Assembly (NCBI GenBank): GCA_029779385.1
Contig: JAKPAQ010000654.1
Coordinates: 1 to 7,257, forward strand
Direction of reading: 5' to 3'
Length of the DNA stretch: 7,257 nucleotides
Origin: Actinomycetes bacterium
GTDB lineage: Bacteria; Actinomycetota; Actinomycetes; Propionibacteriales; Nocardioidaceae
The translations under genes and the position numbers were made by a program. Below, piece after piece: positions 1 to 6,933 of the stretch. Under the pieces are notes generated by a model that saw only the letters and a program-made list of their open reading frames with translations, was not told the origin of the DNA and made no database searches. Every line of letters starts with the position of its first letter. The stretch's first letter is position 1.

Positions 1-121
1 TCTCCATCGCCCCGAGTCTATTCATGACTCGACCGGTCACCGGATCGTTGGGCTCGACGAGCTTGGACAGCGCCATCCGCGCGGTTCGCTCGTCGTCTGC
101 GCGGTCACTCAGCCCAGACAT
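1..121 (-). CDS. dprA: DprA-like DNA-processing protein, N-terminal fragment (runs off the left edge)
   Basis: Only the first 40 codons are inside the window. The start is ATG at 121-119, with a good ribosome binding site (GAGAGG, 130-135) eight bases upstream. The visible protein begins MSGLSDRADDER and continues with TARMALSKLVEPNDP and then TGRVMNRLGAME. This pattern (acidic start, 'AR.ALS.L.EP.DP', then 'G....LGA.E') resembles the N-terminus of actinobacterial DprA/Smf proteins, which load RecA on incoming single-stranded DNA during transformation and recombination. The Rossmann-like DNA-binding core that would prove the family lies outside the window, so the call rests on a short stretch. 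In many actinobacteria yifB/comM sits just upstream of dprA. Here the upstream neighbour is a broken HTH gene, 86 bases away, and no yifB is visible. Confidence 0.6.
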   Translation of the reverse strand, partial: MSGLSDRADDERTARMALSKLVEPNDPVTGRVMNRLGAME

Positions 122-129
122 CGTCGATT

Positions 130-135
130 CCTCTC
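130..135 (-). promoter_or_regulatory. Ribosome binding site of the dprA-like gene
   Basis: The minus strand reads GAGAGG here, eight bases before the ATG at 121. It fixes the start and shows that translation begins independently of the broken gene upstream. Confidence 0.6.
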
Positions 136-207
136 GGCGTTCGATACCGACGAGGTGCGCACGCGCTCACTGGCCCGGACGGTGGAACTGAGCCGCCCAG
201 AAGATGT

Positions 208-537
208 CTATGGGCGTTCGCTGGGATCGTCCACGATGAGCCCCGCCTCGACGAGGGACGCCCGCACTGCCTTGCGGTCCACACCCATTCATCGTCCGAT
301 CGCACGCATCGAGACGCCTGCTCGCGCCAGACGCACGGACTCCGCCTTCTCGTCGACGCCCAGCCCTGGTCGGCGACTCGGTACGTTGCTGCGGCGAAGG
401 TGGGAGAACACCGTGGCGCGGTGGATGCCGTACCTCTCAGCGAGAGCCCTCACGCCCATCCCGGCCAGGTAGTCGCCGACGAGCGCGTCCACAGCAACGG
501 CGGTGAGAAAAGTTTGAGTCGTCTCGACAGTCCCCAC
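208..537 (-). pseudogene. Double helix-turn-helix DNA-binding protein, broken by an in-frame TGA (recombinase/transposase-type remnant)
   Basis: The frame opens with a GTG at 537 that has no clear ribosome binding site, encodes 82 residues, and meets TGA at 291-289. The same frame then continues for 26 more sensible codons to TAG at 210-208. A first HTH spans about residues 28-52 (VRALAERYGIHRATVFSHLR), followed by a linker (NVPSRRPGLG). A second HTH begins at about residue 74 (GVSMRAIGR), is cut by the stop, and resumes as MGVDRKAVRASLVEAGL. Replacing TGA by CGA (one C-to-T change) restores 'AIGRRMGVDRKAVR', a normal HTH, so this looks like a nonsense mutation. The two-HTH layout resembles DNA-binding tails of actinobacterial serine recombinases and transposase-like proteins, but no catalytic domain is visible. 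The frame stays open upstream to 654, without ATG, GTG or TTG, and reads plausibly (KTLVNRLNRGVCAVSRRP), so the 5' end may also be lost. Confidence 0.65.
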
Positions 538-674
538 AACAGGGCCGCTATCGTCCCTCGGAGCAGCACTCTTGGGCCGCCGCGAGACCGCGCAGACCCC
601 GCGATTCAGGCGGTTGACCAGAGTTTTCGTCTTGGGGCAGAGTCGCCAAACGTGCTACTCAGGCACCCCAAGGT

Positions 675-690
675 GATGTCTCAAAACATC
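675..690. repeat. Short imperfect palindrome next to the strong hairpin
   Basis: GATGT (675-679) and ACATC (686-690) are complementary across six bases. It lies between the upstream limit of the broken HTH frame (stop at 655-657) and the 14-bp hairpin. It could be a binding site or the end of a decayed mobile element. It is only five base pairs, so chance is possible. Confidence 0.25.
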
Positions 691-735
691 GGGATAGCCC
701 GAACCCACAAAATACGGGTTCGGGCTATCTCTTTT
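691..735. terminator. Strong intrinsic terminator-like hairpin, probably ending the antiporter transcript and possibly bidirectional
   Basis: Positions 693-706 and 716-729 form a perfect 14-bp inverted repeat (GATAGCCCGAACCC / GGGTTCGGGCTATC) around a nine-base loop, extendable by one G-U and one G-C pair. The run of T needed for intrinsic termination (TCTTTTT, 729-735) is on the plus-strand side. On the minus side the stem is followed by CCGATGTTTTG, a weaker T stretch. The hairpin lies 87 bases beyond the antiporter stop, so a minus-strand terminator is the natural role. The better U-tract, however, serves transcription on the plus strand, where no gene is visible upstream. The bases between the hairpin and the antiporter stop (736-815) hold nothing I recognise. 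Confidence 0.7.
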
Positions 736-815
736 TCTGCTGCGATTGGTAGCTCTTGCTCGTGTCGGTGGCGAATTCGGCACTACGCGACCAAACCCTG
801 GCGGCCTGCTTCGGT

Positions 816-2012
816 TCAAACCGTCGAGTGGGTCGCGCCGTAGCGCGCACTGATCGGCGCTGCCGTGGCGCCATGCAGCACGACGCTCAGTAGCACGGTC
901 GCGGTGATAATGCTGACCACTCGGTCCCCGTCGGCGGGGGCCAGTCCTTCCACTGCAAGCAGGGCGAAGACGACCGAAGCTAGGCCGCGCGGGCCGAACC
1001 AACCGATCACGCCTACCGTGGCTAGGTCGAGTTTGCTGCCAATAAGAACCAGCGCCACCGGCAACATCCGCACCACAGTCAAGGCTAGGGCCGCAAACAG
1101 GAAATCCTGCCACTGCGCATGTCGCAGGAATGGCAGCATCACCGCGCCGAACATGAACCACACCACCAGTGAGGCAAGTTCGGCTAGGTCGTGAGTGAAC
1201 GCCAACGACTCCTCAAGTTCGTCGCGGGTGGCAGCACCGAAAGCAATGCCCGCTACGAAGGCGCCAACGAAGCCATTTCCGCCGATCTCGATTACGGCGG
1301 CGTAGCCCAAGAACGCGACCGCCGCCACGCCAACCTCGCGGTAGGAGGCCGCGACCCAACCGTGATCACGTGCCCGCTGTAGTAGCCAGGCGGCGACGAA
1401 CCCAATCGCGGCACCGCCGGCCACACCCACTGCCAACTCCAGCAGCGCACCGCCCTCGGACTCGACTTCCAAGGCCGTGCCGGCAACGGCCGCGACCAAG
1501 AAAAACTTCACGAACGGGGTGGCGATGCCGTCGTTCAGGCCACTCTCCACGTTCAGGACGCGGCGGATCCGCTCAGGAACTCGCTCGTCCTCAATGATTG
1601 CCGCCCCGAGGGCCGCGTCCGTTGGCGCTACTGCCGCGCCGATGACCGCGCAAACCCACCAACTAAGCGACGGAAAGACGAAATGCGCGACGAGCGTGCC
1701 CAGCCCAATGGTCAACGGCAGACCCACCACGAGCAACCGAATCGGCAGGCCCGCATCGCGGCGCAAGTCAGTGATATTCACCCGGGCGGCATCACTGAAC
1801 AGCACGATGGCCAGCGCGATCTCGGCCATCTGCCGCAAGCCCTCGTTCGCAATCCCCACGTCGAGTCCGCTGGGAAAACTCACGAGCAAGAACCCGACGG
1901 CCACAAACCACATCGGAGCGGAGATGTTGAACCTCTCAAGCCGGGCGGACAGGAGCGTCCACACGACGGCCGTACTCGCCAATCCAGCGACGACCAACAT
2001 GTCTATTTCCAC
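816..2012 (-). CDS. CPA1-family cation/proton antiporter (NhaP-like)
   Basis: This is a 398-residue integral membrane protein with about a dozen hydrophobic segments and no long soluble tail. It probably exchanges Na+ or K+ for protons across the cytoplasmic membrane, supporting pH and salt homeostasis. Family marks are visible: LFSDAARVN after an early membrane helix, APTDAA with the conserved Thr-Asp at residues 131-132, VESGLNDGIATP with the Asn-Asp pair at 160-161 that typifies CPA1 exchangers, and WFGPRGLASVVFALL with a conserved Arg near 342. The start chosen is GTG at 2012, nine bases after a strong GAGGGG. An ATG at 2054 lengthens it by 14 residues but lacks a ribosome binding site, and an ATG at 2000 is also possible. 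It is separated by 120 bases from the acyltransferase gene upstream, so it may have its own promoter, although I could not identify one. Ion specificity cannot be read from the sequence. Confidence 0.9.
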   Translation of the reverse strand: MEIDMLVVAGLASTAVVWTLLSARLERFNISAPMWFVAVGFLLVSFPSGLDVGIANEGLRQMAEIALAIVLFSDAARVNITDLRRDAGLPIRLLVVGLPLTIGLGTLVAHFVFPSLSWWVCAVIGAAVAPTDAALGAAIIEDERVPERIRRVLNVESGLNDGIATPFVKFFLVAAVAGTALEVESEGGALLELAVGVAGGAAIGFVAAWLLQRARDHGWVAASYREVGVAAVAFLGYAAVIEIGGNGFVGAFVAGIAFGAATRDELEESLAFTHDLAELASLVVWFMFGAVMLPFLRHAQWQDFLFAALALTVVRMLPVALVLIGSKLDLATVGVIGWFGPRGLASVVFALLAVEGLAPADGDRVVSIITATVLLSVVLHGATAAPISARYGATHSTV

Positions 2013-2021
2013 GGCGCCCAA

Positions 2022-2027
2022 CCCCTC
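2022..2027 (-). promoter_or_regulatory. Ribosome binding site deciding the antiporter start
   Basis: The minus strand reads GAGGGG, nine bases before GTG at 2012. It favours that start over the ATG codons at 2054 and 2000. Confidence 0.55.
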
Positions 2028-2132
2028 GCGTAACACCGGACAAAGGATGCCCAATAGTCGTTCAACCTAGCCAATGCCGAGCGTATTGCACACGGCCACC
2101 GGCGGCGACCATTGTTCGAAGTGCCGCGAACT

Positions 2133-3491
2133 TCAGGCGCCCCGAGCCATCCAGTTGGCCGACCTAGCGACGAGCCGTTCGAGCGGACCGCGCCCCAACG
2201 TCATTGCCCACACGGTCGCACCTGTGACCAGACCGACGCTCACCCAAGCCCAGGTGGCTAACCCGCTCGGGAACTCCCCGAGAGGTTGGCCGGCGAGCAC
2301 GACATAAACGACGATGTGTGCCGCATACGTCGTAAGCGGCATGGAGCCCAGCGCAGCGATCGGGATAAGGACCCAGCGCAACGGCCGGGCCAGCAGCAGG
2401 CAGGCGCCGATAACGGCGAGCGCGAAACCGCCCGAGGCGATCAGTTCAAAAGTGCCGCCAGAGTGTTCGGCGACTGACAAGGAACGCGAGAGGATCTGCT
2501 GCCTTGGGTTGCCCGCAGTCAGACTGGACAGGTAGGCACCGCCGGTGCCATTGGTTTGAGATTCTGCGATTGCCGGTGGCGCGCAACTTATCCATTCGCC
2601 CGGCACTACTTCACATTCCATACCGCTCGCGTCGACCTGCTCGCCGGGCACTAATTTCAAGTCTTTCGAGCCAGAATCCCCGCCGGCCGGAGACGAATCC
2701 GCGCTGTGCTCGAAGCCCAGCTCCTCGGCCACGGCCGCACCCGCGGCATAACCGGAAACCGCCAAGGTGATGCCGCCCAGCAAGACCCAAGACGCGACTT
2801 TAAGCGAATCGATACGCAACCGGCCGAGCGCCATCCCAAGTAGCATCAGCGCCAACCAAGCGGGCAGCGGATAGGTGCCGAACAGCGAGATGTTCAACGC
2901 CGGACCCTGGGCGCTCAGGCTGAGGACGCTGAGCACTGCGAGTAATGCTGGGCCCGCGAGCGCGAAACAGGCAGCCGCGATGAATAGGTGTCGCACCCGA
3001 AATCGAAGGAACGGAATTGCCGCGATGAAGAGCAGCCCGTAAACGCCAAGAATGACTGCGATGCCAGTGTTGAGGAGTTCGAGTGCAATCCCGATTAGGA
3101 AGATCGCGGTGCCGCGGCCAAGCAACTTCAGTCGTAGCCGCGGCAGGTCGGCCGCACTCGGCAACTTGGTGCGTCCGTTGGTAAGCGAGACCGAGATTCC
3201 CGCCAACACTGCGAACAGGATCGCCGACCGACCGGTAACGATCCCACCCCAAGTGGCTGGGTCGGACCAGTGCAGAGTCGGGACCTGCGCCATATGCGCC
3301 GCAGCCATTCCCAAAACGGCGAGCCCGCGGGCCACATCCAAACCCATGATGCGTGGCGGGCGACCGAAGTCGCGGACTCGGCCAAGCACCCGAGTACTGG
3401 GACTTGAGGGCTTCGATTCGGCCTCACCAACCGGACCTTTGCCGAGTTCCAAATCTACGAGGTCGGTTGACAGTTCACGCGCGCTCGACAC
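2133..3491 (-). CDS. Multi-pass membrane acyltransferase-like protein (HGSNAT-like domain with DUF418-type C-terminus)
   Basis: The protein has 452 residues from GTG at 3491. Residues 1-46 are a hydrophilic, probably cytoplasmic leader. Then comes the family signature RIMGLDVARGLAVLGM (about 47-62) with a histidine at 66, followed by GRSAILFAVLAGIS (about 87-100). These match bacterial proteins related to heparan-alpha-glucosaminide N-acetyltransferase, which move acyl groups across or at the membrane. The C-terminal part carries GSMPLTTYAAHIVV and GRGPLERLV, typical of DUF418. Roughly ten membrane helices are apparent. An external loop of about 80 residues (257-337), rich in Gly, Ser and acidic residues, holds two cysteines (293 and 303) that could form a disulfide. 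The start follows AGGA at 3500-3503. A longer frame from 3608 would overlap glpD by 62 bases and lacks support, and an ATG at 3347 would remove the leader. The gene starts 55 bases after glpD and is probably in the same transcript. Its substrate is unknown. Confidence 0.8.
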   Translation of the reverse strand: MSSARELSTDLVDLELGKGPVGEAESKPSSPSTRVLGRVRDFGRPPRIMGLDVARGLAVLGMAAAHMAQVPTLHWSDPATWGGIVTGRSAILFAVLAGISVSLTNGRTKLPSAADLPRLRLKLLGRGTAIFLIGIALELLNTGIAVILGVYGLLFIAAIPFLRFRVRHLFIAAACFALAGPALLAVLSVLSLSAQGPALNISLFGTYPLPAWLALMLLGMALGRLRIDSLKVASWVLLGGITLAVSGYAAGAAVAEELGFEHSADSSPAGGDSGSKDLKLVPGEQVDASGMECEVVPGEWISCAPPAIAESQTNGTGGAYLSSLTAGNPRQQILSRSLSVAEHSGGTFELIASGGFALAVIGACLLLARPLRWVLIPIAALGSMPLTTYAAHIVVYVVLAGQPLGEFPSGLATWAWVSVGLVTGATVWAMTLGRGPLERLVARSANWMARGA

Positions 3492-3511
3492 TCGAAGGAT
3501 CCTACCGAGTG
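3489..3511 (-). promoter_or_regulatory. Hairpin enclosing the ribosome binding site and start codon of the acyltransferase gene
   Basis: CACTCG (3489-3494) and CGAGTG (3506-3511) form a perfect 6-bp stem with an 11-base loop. In the minus-strand mRNA the AGGA binding site (3503-3500) sits in the loop, and the proposed GTG start (3491-3489) is the 3' end of the stem. Such a fold could limit initiation, or link it to ribosomes finishing glpD. The stem is short and a role is inferred only. Confidence 0.35.
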
Positions 3512-3526
3512 CAACACAACTGTTGC
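3511..3526 (-). repeat. Small inverted repeat in the glpD-acyltransferase spacer
   Basis: GCAACA (3511-3516) and TGTTGC (3521-3526) form a 6-bp stem with a four-base loop. It directly abuts the start-codon hairpin and shares base 3511 with it. There is no U-tract, so it is not a normal terminator. It could be an mRNA-stabilising or processing element, or chance. Confidence 0.3.
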
Positions 3527-3546
3527 CGGGCTTTCGAGCGGCCGAC

Positions 3547-5274
3547 TCAGTCCTGCAGGATCGGCACCACGTCGGGCGCGCCCATTCGGGCCGCATCGGC
3601 GGTCTCATCGTCGACCATTGTCTGGCTTTCGCGTTCGGCCGCGACCCGCATTTTGTAGTGCTCGACTTCGAGATCGCGCTGCTCAGTCGACCAGCCCAAC
3701 GGGCCGGCCATCAACGAGGCGGCTTCGGCCGCACTGTCGGTGCCACGACCAAAGGTTTCGATCGAAAGCCTGGTTCGGCGAGCCAAGATGTCGTCCAAAT
3801 GCCGCGCGCCCTCGTGGGTGACGCCGTAGACGACCTCGGCGCGCAAATAGTCGTCGTTTCCGGCCAACGGTTCGGCTAGTTCGGGTCGCTGCACCATCAG
3901 GTCGAAAACCTCGACAGCTAGTGAACCGTAGCGATTCAGCAGGTGTTCGATTCGGCCGACGCCAACACCGTGCCGCTCCGCCAAGGCGTGACGTTGGTTC
4001 CACATCGCTTCATAACCCTCGGCGCCCAACAGCGGCACCTCATCGGTGCAGCAGCGCGGCACTCGCCGATCGAGCATCGACTCCATCTGCTGGACGGCCG
4101 CGTCGATCGCGTCTTTGGCCATCACCCGATAGGTCGTGTACTTACCGCCGGCGATCACCACTAGGCCCTTGACCGAAGTGGACACCGCGTGCTCGCGCGA
4201 AAGCTTGCTGGTGGCTTCGTCCTCGCCCGCAAGAAGTGGACGCAGGCCAGCGAAAACGCCCTCGACGTCGTCTGGGGTTAGCGGCTCAACGAGCACCTTG
4301 TTCACGTGCTTGAGCAGGTACTCGATGTCGGTTCGGCTGGCCGCCGGATGGTCCTTGTTCAAATCCCAGTCGGTGTCAGTCGTGCCGATGATCCAGTGCC
4401 GACCCCACGGAATAACGAACAACACCGACTTCTCAGTCCGCAAAATCAGTCCCGCGTTGCCACGAATCCGATCCTTGGGTACCACCAAGTGGATTCCCTT
4501 GCTGGCCCGGACATGGAACTGGCCGCGTTCGCCGGCAAACGACTGCGTTTCGTCGGTCCAAACGCCAGTGGAGTTCACGACCTGTTTGGCGGCGATATCG
4601 AATTCCTGCCCAGACTCGAGGTCCCTCACTCGGGCGCCGACGACTCGATCACCTTCGCGCAGCAGGTCGATTACGCGCGTACGGCTGGCCACGTGGGCGC
4701 CGTAGGCGGCGGCCGTGCGCGCCAACATCATCGTGTGGCGGGCGTCGTCAACTTGACCGTCGTAGTAGTGCAGGGCGCCGATCAGGGCGTCCTTTCGCAA
4801 CGCTGGCATTAGCCGGCGAGCGCCGGTGCGGGTCAAGTGTCGGTGACCGGGGACCCCGCGCGAGCGCCCTGACAGCATCGCCATCGAGTCATACAACGCG
4901 ACGCCCGCGCCGGCGTAGAACCGCTCCCAACCACGGTGGGTCAGCGGGTAAAGGAACGGCACTGGTTTGACCAGGTGCGGCGCGAGTTTTTCGATCAGCA
5001 GACTGCGCTCAGCCAATGCTTCGGCGACGAGGCGAAAATCGAGCATTTCTAGGTAACGCAGTCCGCCGTGAATGAGTTTACTTGAGCGACTCGAGGTGCC
5101 TGAAGCGAAATCGCGAGCCTCAACCAGCCCGACGCTTAGTCCGCGGGTGGCCGCATCTAGGGCGGCGCCAGCACCGACCACTCCGGCACCGATAACGAGG
5201 ATGTCGAGCGGTTCGGCCGCGAGAGCTTTGAGGGACTTTTCACGAAATTCAGGTGAGAGAGCAACCGGACGCAT
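3547..5274 (-). CDS. glpD: Glycerol-3-phosphate dehydrogenase, FAD-dependent, aerobic type
   Basis: GlpD oxidises sn-glycerol 3-phosphate to dihydroxyacetone phosphate at the cytoplasmic face of the membrane and passes electrons through FAD to the quinone pool. The 575-residue length is normal for actinobacterial GlpD. The dinucleotide-binding motif GAGVVGAG lies near residues 29-36, followed by GTSSRSSKLIHGGLRYLE (59-76), the classic GlpD segment around the FAD. Further family blocks are YDGQVDDAR (171-179), SKGIHLVVP (258-266), GTTDTDWD (297-304), GVFAGLRPLL (339-348) and GGKYTTYRVMA (376-386). A helical C-terminal domain fills the rest. No key block is missing. The start is uncertain. ATG at 5274 has GAGG only two bases upstream, which is too close, and TTG at 5286 (four residues longer) has no binding site, so translation may depend on coupling to glpK 62 bases upstream. 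Confidence 0.96.
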   Translation of the reverse strand: MRPVALSPEFREKSLKALAAEPLDILVIGAGVVGAGAALDAATRGLSVGLVEARDFASGTSSRSSKLIHGGLRYLEMLDFRLVAEALAERSLLIEKLAPHLVKPVPFLYPLTHRGWERFYAGAGVALYDSMAMLSGRSRGVPGHRHLTRTGARRLMPALRKDALIGALHYYDGQVDDARHTMMLARTAAAYGAHVASRTRVIDLLREGDRVVGARVRDLESGQEFDIAAKQVVNSTGVWTDETQSFAGERGQFHVRASKGIHLVVPKDRIRGNAGLILRTEKSVLFVIPWGRHWIIGTTDTDWDLNKDHPAASRTDIEYLLKHVNKVLVEPLTPDDVEGVFAGLRPLLAGEDEATSKLSREHAVSTSVKGLVVIAGGKYTTYRVMAKDAIDAAVQQMESMLDRRVPRCCTDEVPLLGAEGYEAMWNQRHALAERHGVGVGRIEHLLNRYGSLAVEVFDLMVQRPELAEPLAGNDDYLRAEVVYGVTHEGARHLDDILARRTRLSIETFGRGTDSAAEAASLMAGPLGWSTEQRDLEVEHYKMRVAAERESQTMVDDETADAARMGAPDVVPILQD

Positions 5275-5294
5275 AACCTCAGTCAATCAGTTTT

Positions 5295-5316
5295 CAACTA
5301 GTTGTGGCGAATCGCC
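5295..5316. promoter_or_regulatory. Two adjacent palindromes in the glpK-glpD spacer
   Basis: CAACTAGTTG (5295-5304) is a perfect 10-bp palindrome. One base further on, GGCGA-A-TCGCC (5306-5316) is a second palindrome around a single base. Both lie in the 62-base gap between glpK and glpD. They could be an operator, an internal promoter control site or an mRNA processing hairpin. I do not recognise them as a known glp operator, and the role is inferred. Confidence 0.3.
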
Positions 5317-5336
5317 GCCGCCCAGCGTGGCCGATC

Positions 5337-6845
5337 TCACTCAACCCAGTTCAGGGTGCGATCAACGGCTTTCTTCCAGTCGCGGTAGCCGTGTTCGCGC
5401 TGTTCGTCCGTCCACGTTGGGGTCCACCGCTTGGACTCGGCCCAGTTCGCCTCCAACTCATCAGTTCCGGACCAGAAGCCAACCGCAAGTCCGGCCGCAT
5501 ACGCCGCACCCAAGCAGGTCGTTTCGGGCACTACTGGCCGGCTGACTTCGACGTCGAGAATGTCGGCCTGGATCTGCATACAAAGTTCGTTGGCGGTGAT
5601 CCCGCCGTCGACGCGCAGTACCTCTAGTTCGATCCCGGCGTCGGCGAGCATCACATCCACGACGTCGCGGGACTGGTAACAAATCGCCTCCAGAGCGGCC
5701 CGCGCCACGTGCGCCACGGTGTTGAACCGAGACAAACCGACGATCACGCCGCGTGCATCAGGGCGCCAATACGGCGCGAACAGTCCGCTGAACGCTGGCA
5801 CGAAATAGACGCCGCCATTGTCTGGCACGGTCGAGGCAAGCCGCTCAGAATCGGCCGCATTGTCGAACACCTGCAGTTGGTCACGCAGCCATTGGACGGC
5901 CGAACCGGTCACCGCGATCGAACCTTCGAGCGCGTACACCGCGGGCGCATCGCCAAACTGATACGCCACGGTGGTCAACAGCCCGTTGGTAGAGCGGACG
6001 ATCTTGTTGCCGGTGTTGAGCACGAGGAAGTTTCCGGTGCCGTAGGTGTTCTTCAACATCCCCGGCTCGAAACACGCTTGGCCAACTAGGGCCGCATGCT
6101 GGTCGCCGAGGTTGCCCGCCAGGATCACTTCACCGCCGAATGGGCCAGAAACCGGCGTACGGCCGAACTCTTGGGACGAAGAGGTGATCTTCGGCAGCAT
6201 CTGGCGTGGCACGTCGAAGATCTCGAGCAGTTCTTCGTCCCAGTCGAGGTTCTCCAAATGCATCAGCATGGTGCGACTGGCATTGGTGACGTCGGTGACG
6301 TGTACTCCCCCGTCCGGTCCGCCCGTCAGGTTCCAAATCAGCCAAGTGTCGATCGTGCCGAACAGTGCATGCCCGGCTTCGGCGTCGGCGCGAACGGACT
6401 CGACGTTGTTCAAAATCCAGTTGAGTTTCCCGCCGGAAAAGTAGGCCGCCGGCGGCAGTCCAGCTTTCTCGTGGATGACTTTGCCTTGCCCGCCGTCGTC
6501 GAGACTCTTGGCGAACTCCGCGGTTCGCATGTCTTGCCAAACGATTGCGTTCGTATAGGGCTTGCCCGTCCGACGGTCCCAAACGACGGTGGTTTCGCGT
6601 TGGTTGGTGATACCTACTGCTGCCAGATCAGCGGCCGTGATTCCGGCGGCCGTTAGTCCGCCTTCAACCACCGCGGCGGTGTTTCGCCAGATTTCGGCAG
6701 CGTCGTGCTCGACCCAGCCCGCCTTTGGCAAGATCTGTTCGTGTTCCAACTGGTGTCGGCCAATTTCGGTGCCGGTTCGGTCAAAAACCATGAACCGCGT
6801 GCTCGTTGTGCCTTGATCGATTGCGCCGACATACTGCTGTGACAT
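5337..6845 (-). CDS. glpK: Glycerol kinase
   Basis: GlpK phosphorylates glycerol with ATP to sn-glycerol 3-phosphate in the cytosol, trapping glycerol for GlpD. It is a 502-residue FGGY-family kinase, the usual length. The N-terminal ATPase fold begins [15 protein letters not shown] (DQGTTSTR at 10-17). NQRET at 81-85 places Arg83 and Glu84 exactly where E. coli GlpK binds glycerol; Trp103 and Tyr135 are also present, and [10 protein letters not shown] supplies the catalytic Asp248. [12 protein letters not shown] and the FGGY blocks [20 protein letters not shown] and [17 protein letters not shown] are intact. The start is ATG at 6845, seven bases after TAGGG. A GTG at 6851 is too close to that site. 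It is the first gene of the glpK-glpD cluster. No aquaglyceroporin gene is next to it, so glycerol entry must be encoded elsewhere or be passive. Confidence 0.97.
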   Translation of the reverse strand: MSQQYVGAIDQGTTSTRFMVFDRTGTEIGRHQLEHEQILPKAGWVEHDAAEIWRNTAAVVEGGLTAAGITAADLAAVGITNQRETTVVWDRRTGKPYTNAIVWQDMRTAEFAKSLDDGGQGKVIHEKAGLPPAAYFSGGKLNWILNNVESVRADAEAGHALFGTIDTWLIWNLTGGPDGGVHVTDVTNASRTMLMHLENLDWDEELLEIFDVPRQMLPKITSSSQEFGRTPVSGPFGGEVILAGNLGDQHAALVGQACFEPGMLKNTYGTGNFLVLNTGNKIVRSTNGLLTTVAYQFGDAPAVYALEGSIAVTGSAVQWLRDQLQVFDNAADSERLASTVPDNGGVYFVPAFSGLFAPYWRPDARGVIVGLSRFNTVAHVARAALEAICYQSRDVVDVMLADAGIELEVLRVDGGITANELCMQIQADILDVEVSRPVVPETTCLGAAYAAGLAVGFWSGTDELEANWAESKRWTPTWTDEQREHGYRDWKKAVDRTLNWVE

Positions 6846-6933
6846 GACCACACCCTAGCCACCGTTCGGCCCGCTCGCAGCAGGGTACGGTCACCAAACG
6901 AGTACGAACTATTTTCGGTTTGCTGCCCTTGCC
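6846..6933. promoter_or_regulatory. Divergent intergenic region upstream of glpK
   Basis: This short stretch must hold the promoter of glpK (minus strand). A possible minus -10 element is TACCCT (6887-6882), about 37 bases before the start, with no convincing -35. On the plus strand TACGGT (6886-6891) is also -10-like. The glpK ribosome binding site TAGGG lies at 6857-6853. No operator repeat or catabolite-control site that I recognise is visible. The right half overlaps the probable signal-peptide region of the lipoprotein remnant. Confidence 0.25.

Noticed and set aside
289..291. TGA read as a sense codon (selenocysteine or an alternative code)
   Set aside because: The antiporter, acyltransferase, glpD and glpK all end with TGA in the right places, and the broken gene shows no selenoprotein context.
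105..305. A 66-codon minus frame between the broken HTH gene and dprA
   Set aside because: It overlaps both neighbours in another frame and its composition is arbitrary. I also tried to read a YifB C-terminus here and found none.
655..1161. A 168-codon minus frame across the end of the antiporter gene
   Set aside because: It runs in a different frame through antiporter sequence and crosses the strong hairpin. There are no domain features.
2119..2133. GAAGT/ACTTC inverted repeat just downstream of the acyltransferase stop, considered as a terminator
   Set aside because: It has only five base pairs with no U-tract, so it does not support a terminator between the acyltransferase and the antiporter.
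3492..3608. N-terminal extension of the acyltransferase gene overlapping the end of glpD
   Set aside because: The extra residues have no family similarity that I can see, and the overlap with glpD is 62 bases. The GTG at 3491 has a well-spaced AGGA.
3052..3879. Long plus-strand open frame (275 codons) across the acyltransferase-glpD junction
   Set aside because: It lies opposite two clearly recognisable genes and reads as low-complexity Arg/Ser/Pro-rich sequence with no family motif. It is a shadow of GC-rich coding on the minus strand.
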